DNA from: Rutpela maculata
Taxonomy: Eukaryota > Arthropoda > Insecta > Coleoptera > Cerambycidae
Direction of reading: 5' to 3'
Length of the DNA stretch: 64,000 nt
Assembly (NCBI GenBank): GCA_936432065.2
Contig: OW386287.2
Coordinates: forward strand, 1,612,001-1,676,000
Shown here: in pieces, positions 60,972-64,000 of the stretch
Layout: each line of letters opens with the position of its first letter
Position numbering within the stretch: the stretch's first letter is position 1
Translations under genes and position numbers: made by a program
Notes under the pieces: model-generated
The model's database searches: none
What the model was told of the DNA's origin: nothing
The model's input: the letters and a program-made list of their open reading frames with translations, nothing else

Positions 60972-61491
60972 ATAAATTATTTTGTCAGTAATGAAAAAAA
61001 TGTATAAACATTAAAACACTTACAAGTAAAAATATAATTAAATTTTAATTAAACGTTTTTGTTTCTTGGTTATTTCCAAGTGTTTTACAACAAATGAAAT
61101 TTAGTTTTTAGTAATGGAATATTGTCGAGTAAGTTTTTTTAATTAAAGAACTGTATTTACAAGATATAATAAACTTATTTACGATAGTTTTATTTCTAAA
61201 AGTGCTAAGTGCTCGAAGAAAAAGTTGATGTATACGAGTTATTGCAGAGGGTTAAAATCCAAAAATGTGGATAAAACGCGAAAGGGATCAGCTACGATTT
61301 TAAATTTCATAAATTTTGGATCTACTTTTAATGTAGAATCAGCCTGCGCAGACCGATTTTGGACTCATTTTCATCATAATTTTTCCACCTTCAAGCACAC
61401 TGTGGGGTGAACCTCCAAATATGGAAAAAAAATTTGAAAATTTTTTGTCCATTTCATCTATAGCGAACTCAATCGGAGGACACGCTGTATA

Positions 61492-62935
61492 TATAATTTT
61501 AAAATATTCACACAAAAACGATTAGATTCTTGGATGGAAGATCTGGAATAACTAATTTTCAGTTAAGCCTTGATTGGTGCTTCGAAGGGATTTTTTTAGC
61601 TTCCGTTGAAAAATATTTACAAAAAGGAATCTATATAAAGCAAATGGTGTTGTGTTCAATTTGTGTGCAATACTAGCAAAAAGCACGATCACAATGTACG
61701 ACAAAAGCTCTGGTACCCTTCCCGCGTAATAAATAGCGTGTCCATCTAATAAAGCCAGAATTCCTTATGGCGGTGAAGAAATTTTGTAAAAAATTTTCAA
61801 GAATACTGGATGTGAGAACACTGTTTACTACATAAAAAATATATACAGAAGTATGCAAGCACATCGGTGGTGGGAAAATTAAACAAAGCAAATAATACTA
61901 TTCCATTTTGTCAGGAATTGTTTAATTTCTCCAGCGCCGCATATGCAGGTCATGTCGAGACAATTTGGATTAATGTTATTCTACGGGGTAAAAGCAATGC
62001 TAAGGATAATAAGCTAAAAATTTTACAAAATATGAATATTTTTTGTACAATTTCCCAAGTCGACGAGTCTTCTCTGAAATGATGTAGTTAAGATGCAAAC
62101 CACTACCCGTTATGTGTTAAAAATGTATCTGTGTGTGTGTCTATACAAAATTATATTGTGTACACATTTATTATTAATAAGTTATTTAAAATAATACTAA
62201 CAATGAATACAAAATTGTACAAAAGGCATTTAGTATGTAGCGTTAAGTATTTTGTTAATAGTGAAATGCTTGACGATTACAACTGAAAATACAAAACCAA
62301 GCAAAATATCTCTGTTTCCCTCAGGAATACCCCGGATGCAAACCAATGCACGAATCAAGACGAGTCGGTACTATACAGTGGGGACAAGTTTCACACAACA
62401 AATTTTTGTATAGAATCACCATATACCGCCAAACTTGCTTTGAAATTTCTTGGTGTTCTTCATTTTTTCCACATCCACGCTTCATAGAATTCTTGCAAGA
62501 TTATGGGTTTTCCCGACAGTTGACATTCACGCAGAGATAGATAATAGTATTAGTCTACGTCTACTGTATTAAAAATTCGTTTAGAAATTAAATTCGCTCC
62601 ACCAACCTTGGAACTATCTGAAAATTGGTACAACTGTAGCTTATAGCGAACAAAAGCAGAAAAAAAATGTTCCAGGAAATCCCCTGTGCAGCAGTTATCG
62701 AGTAGAATCCACAAAGGCACCCTCAAGATGGAAGGTCGCTTCCCTATCTTGGAAATATTTTTTTTATTCGTCCCATATTCCAATTAAAGAAAAAAATGTT
62801 CCAGGAAATCTCTCTTGCGGTTTTAGAATCGGTAAACCCCACAGCCACCATCAAAGACGTTAACTCGCTTCTCCATCTTGGAATTAAATGTGGTATAAGC
62901 TGAATCAAAATCAATAACGAGCTTGATACGATACA
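61492..62935. other. Transposon debris with a diverged tandem duplication
   Basis: Several 60-70-codon frames (61673-61891, 61867-62082, 62346-62540) suggest decayed coding sequence, unrecognised. At 62655-62900 a unit of about 125 bp occurs twice: ATGTTCCAGGAAATC at 62667 and 62796, and CCTATCTTGGAA / TCCATCTTGGAA 120 bp apart. On the minus strand both units read SKxxKR...DFLEHFF, so the duplicated unit appears to have coded. Confidence 0.5.
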
Positions 62936-63169
62936 TTGGAGTGTAGAACTTGCAACACAGATCAACTTCTAAACAAAGTTTGCGTCTGCAAGGCGGAGTA
63001 CAATTCAAACCGATGCTTATGTCACAAAGCAGGGGTAGATTGTACAGTATTATGTACACATACAAATTGCGACAAATTTATCAAGGAAGACGAAGAAGCA
63101 GGACAAGAAATAGAAGACAGTAGTGACACAGTTTTTTTTTTAAATAAAATTCTTCATTGGATACTTTAA
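62936..63169 (+). CDS. Cysteine-rich ORF, probably a transposon-protein tail
   Basis: A 77-codon frame containing CRTCNTDQ, CVCKAEYNSNRCLCHKAG, VDCTVLCTHTNC and an acidic end. Cys-rich tails of the CxCKxxCxxxRCxCxK type end the integrase-like proteins of some insect retroelement-derived genes, which this resembles only in part. It is preceded by debris and followed by AATAAA near 63143. There is no upstream exon evidence, so it may be a pseudogene fragment. Confidence 0.3.
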   Translation: MECRTCNTDQLLNKVCVCKAEYNSNRCLCHKAGVDCTVLCTHTNCDKFIKEDEEAGQEIEDSSDTVFFLNKILHWIL

Positions 63170-63170
63170 T

Positions 63171-64000
63171 GTATAAGTTTTATTTTTTTGTTGCGTTGTT
63201 GTTTTTTTGTTGCAAATATTAGATTGTGATAACCCTATATTATGTAAAAAAAAATCTTGTAGGAATTACTCATGGGTCACAGATTGACTCTATTATTAGA
63301 TAAAATATCACAATTTTCAAGAAGTAGCAGAATATCAAATCGGACCGTAATGTGACATTACACATTTCACATCAGCTTTTCTAAATTCTCCTTTGGCTTT
63401 CTTACAATTAATCTCATTTGACAATCACGCTCACAGCATTTACTCATTTTCCCGACCATCCCAACAAATAAAAGCCATATTTGGGATCATCCTACTTCCC
63501 ACAAGAACAAAATAGAAAATTAAACCAAACAAAAACACATAAAAAACTGTTTCCCTAGCGCCCTACTTTAAATTCATCAATTCTAACACGAAATACAAAG
63601 GTTTTCCCTTCCATTCGCTGTTGATATTTTATGGCTACAAGGAGGCGTTTTCAACTTTCTTTTGTTTTATTTCGCTGCCCTAAACTAGCACCGCAATAAC
63701 TTTGGCAGAATCTACTACCACACTGAATGGACCAATTTTGGAAATTCGAGTTAATTTCAATTTAAAAAAACCTTTAGAAGCTAGCAGTAATCAGGTTACA
63801 ATACATATTAGATATTAATATGTGATAATTGAGAGGTTAGACGAACGAAAAACGATAACTAAAAAAATATAATATTGGCAATTTTAAATAATACCTTGGA
63901 AGTGTATGGATTTTTGTAAAACCGATCTCGCTACGCTTGATTTTTTTAACTAACAATCGCAAATTTTACTAATTTCAAGGTTTTGTTAAATTTTTCCATT
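63171..64000 (-). other. mbl intron, right edge; nothing recognised
   Basis: Non-repetitive by eye. No exon of the first mbl zinc-finger pair is seen here, so it must lie beyond the window. Confidence 0.4.

Larger units (their letters stand above)
58541..61491. mobile_element. 2.95-kb spacerless palindrome (foldback transposon)
   Basis: Termini TACAGCGTGTCCTCCGAT and its complement lie at 58541 and 61491. The arms meet at 60301/60302 in the perfect 22-bp palindrome GCTGCTTATATATATAAGC followed by AGC, with no loop. Each arm is about 1.2-1.4 kb; the left arm is longer because a 566-bp foldback sits in it (58624-59189). Both arms carry mirrored copies of the same ORF. Differences such as a deletion in the left copy near 59930 and substitutions throughout show that the arms have diverged. 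Confidence 0.9.

Noticed and set aside
58541..61491. Palindrome as a chimeric-read assembly artefact
   Set aside because: The arms differ by substitutions, a small deletion and a one-sided 566-bp insertion, which a simple artefact would not give. Long reads would settle it.
1..64000. CRISPR arrays, tRNA or rRNA genes
   Set aside because: No regularly spaced identical repeats, and no tRNA B-box with a matching cloverleaf, were found by eye; the gene structure is eukaryotic.

Overview
The window looks like insect nuclear DNA: AT-rich, intron-bearing, and carrying parts of two conserved insect genes. A beetle or other insect with a repeat-rich genome is my inference; nothing in the window fixes the order. 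There is no prokaryotic signal and no CRISPR, tRNA or rRNA that I could support.

Layout. At the left edge, on the plus strand, lie the last two exons (1693-1842 and 1904-3060) of a secreted chitin deacetylase of the CDA1/Serpentine type: an LDLa module followed by a CE4 deacetylase domain. It modifies cuticle and tracheal chitin. Everything else coding that I trust is on the minus strand and fits one gene, muscleblind (mbl), an RNA-binding splicing regulator. Read 3' to 5' along the window its pieces are: an alternative terminal exon 24631-24782, a CCCH zinc-finger exon 32274-32358, a second terminal exon 51756-52405, a 133-nt exon 52461-52593 separated from it by a 55-bp intron, and a 42-nt microexon 56553-56594. 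The two genes are convergent. The 5' exons of both lie outside the window.

The mbl pieces suggest a choice of C-termini. The microexon ends in phase 0 and can join either the 133-nt exon (leading to the long QN/proline-rich tail) or the zinc-finger exon (leading to a second CCCH finger and a short tail). The two routes are mutually exclusive by reading frame. Two blocks just 3' of the alternative terminal exons (about 16.6-24.6 kb and 45-51.7 kb) have few recognisable repeats and may be long 3'UTRs.

The rest, mostly mbl introns and intergenic DNA, is dominated by foldback (long inverted-repeat) elements from 65 bp to almost 4 kb. Several are nested inside the arms of others. They include a hAT-type foldback with an exact 8-bp target duplication (12327-13387), a P-like element holding a broken THAP domain (33518-35938), a 2.95-kb palindrome with no spacer whose two arms carry mirrored copies of a transposon ORF (58541-61491), a 141-bp hAT MITE, and a 65-bp TA-flanked hairpin whose empty site survives in the opposite arm of its host element. 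A Helitron-like end at about 6.58 kb is followed by three 30-bp-spaced heat-shock-element motifs. All boundaries were read by eye.
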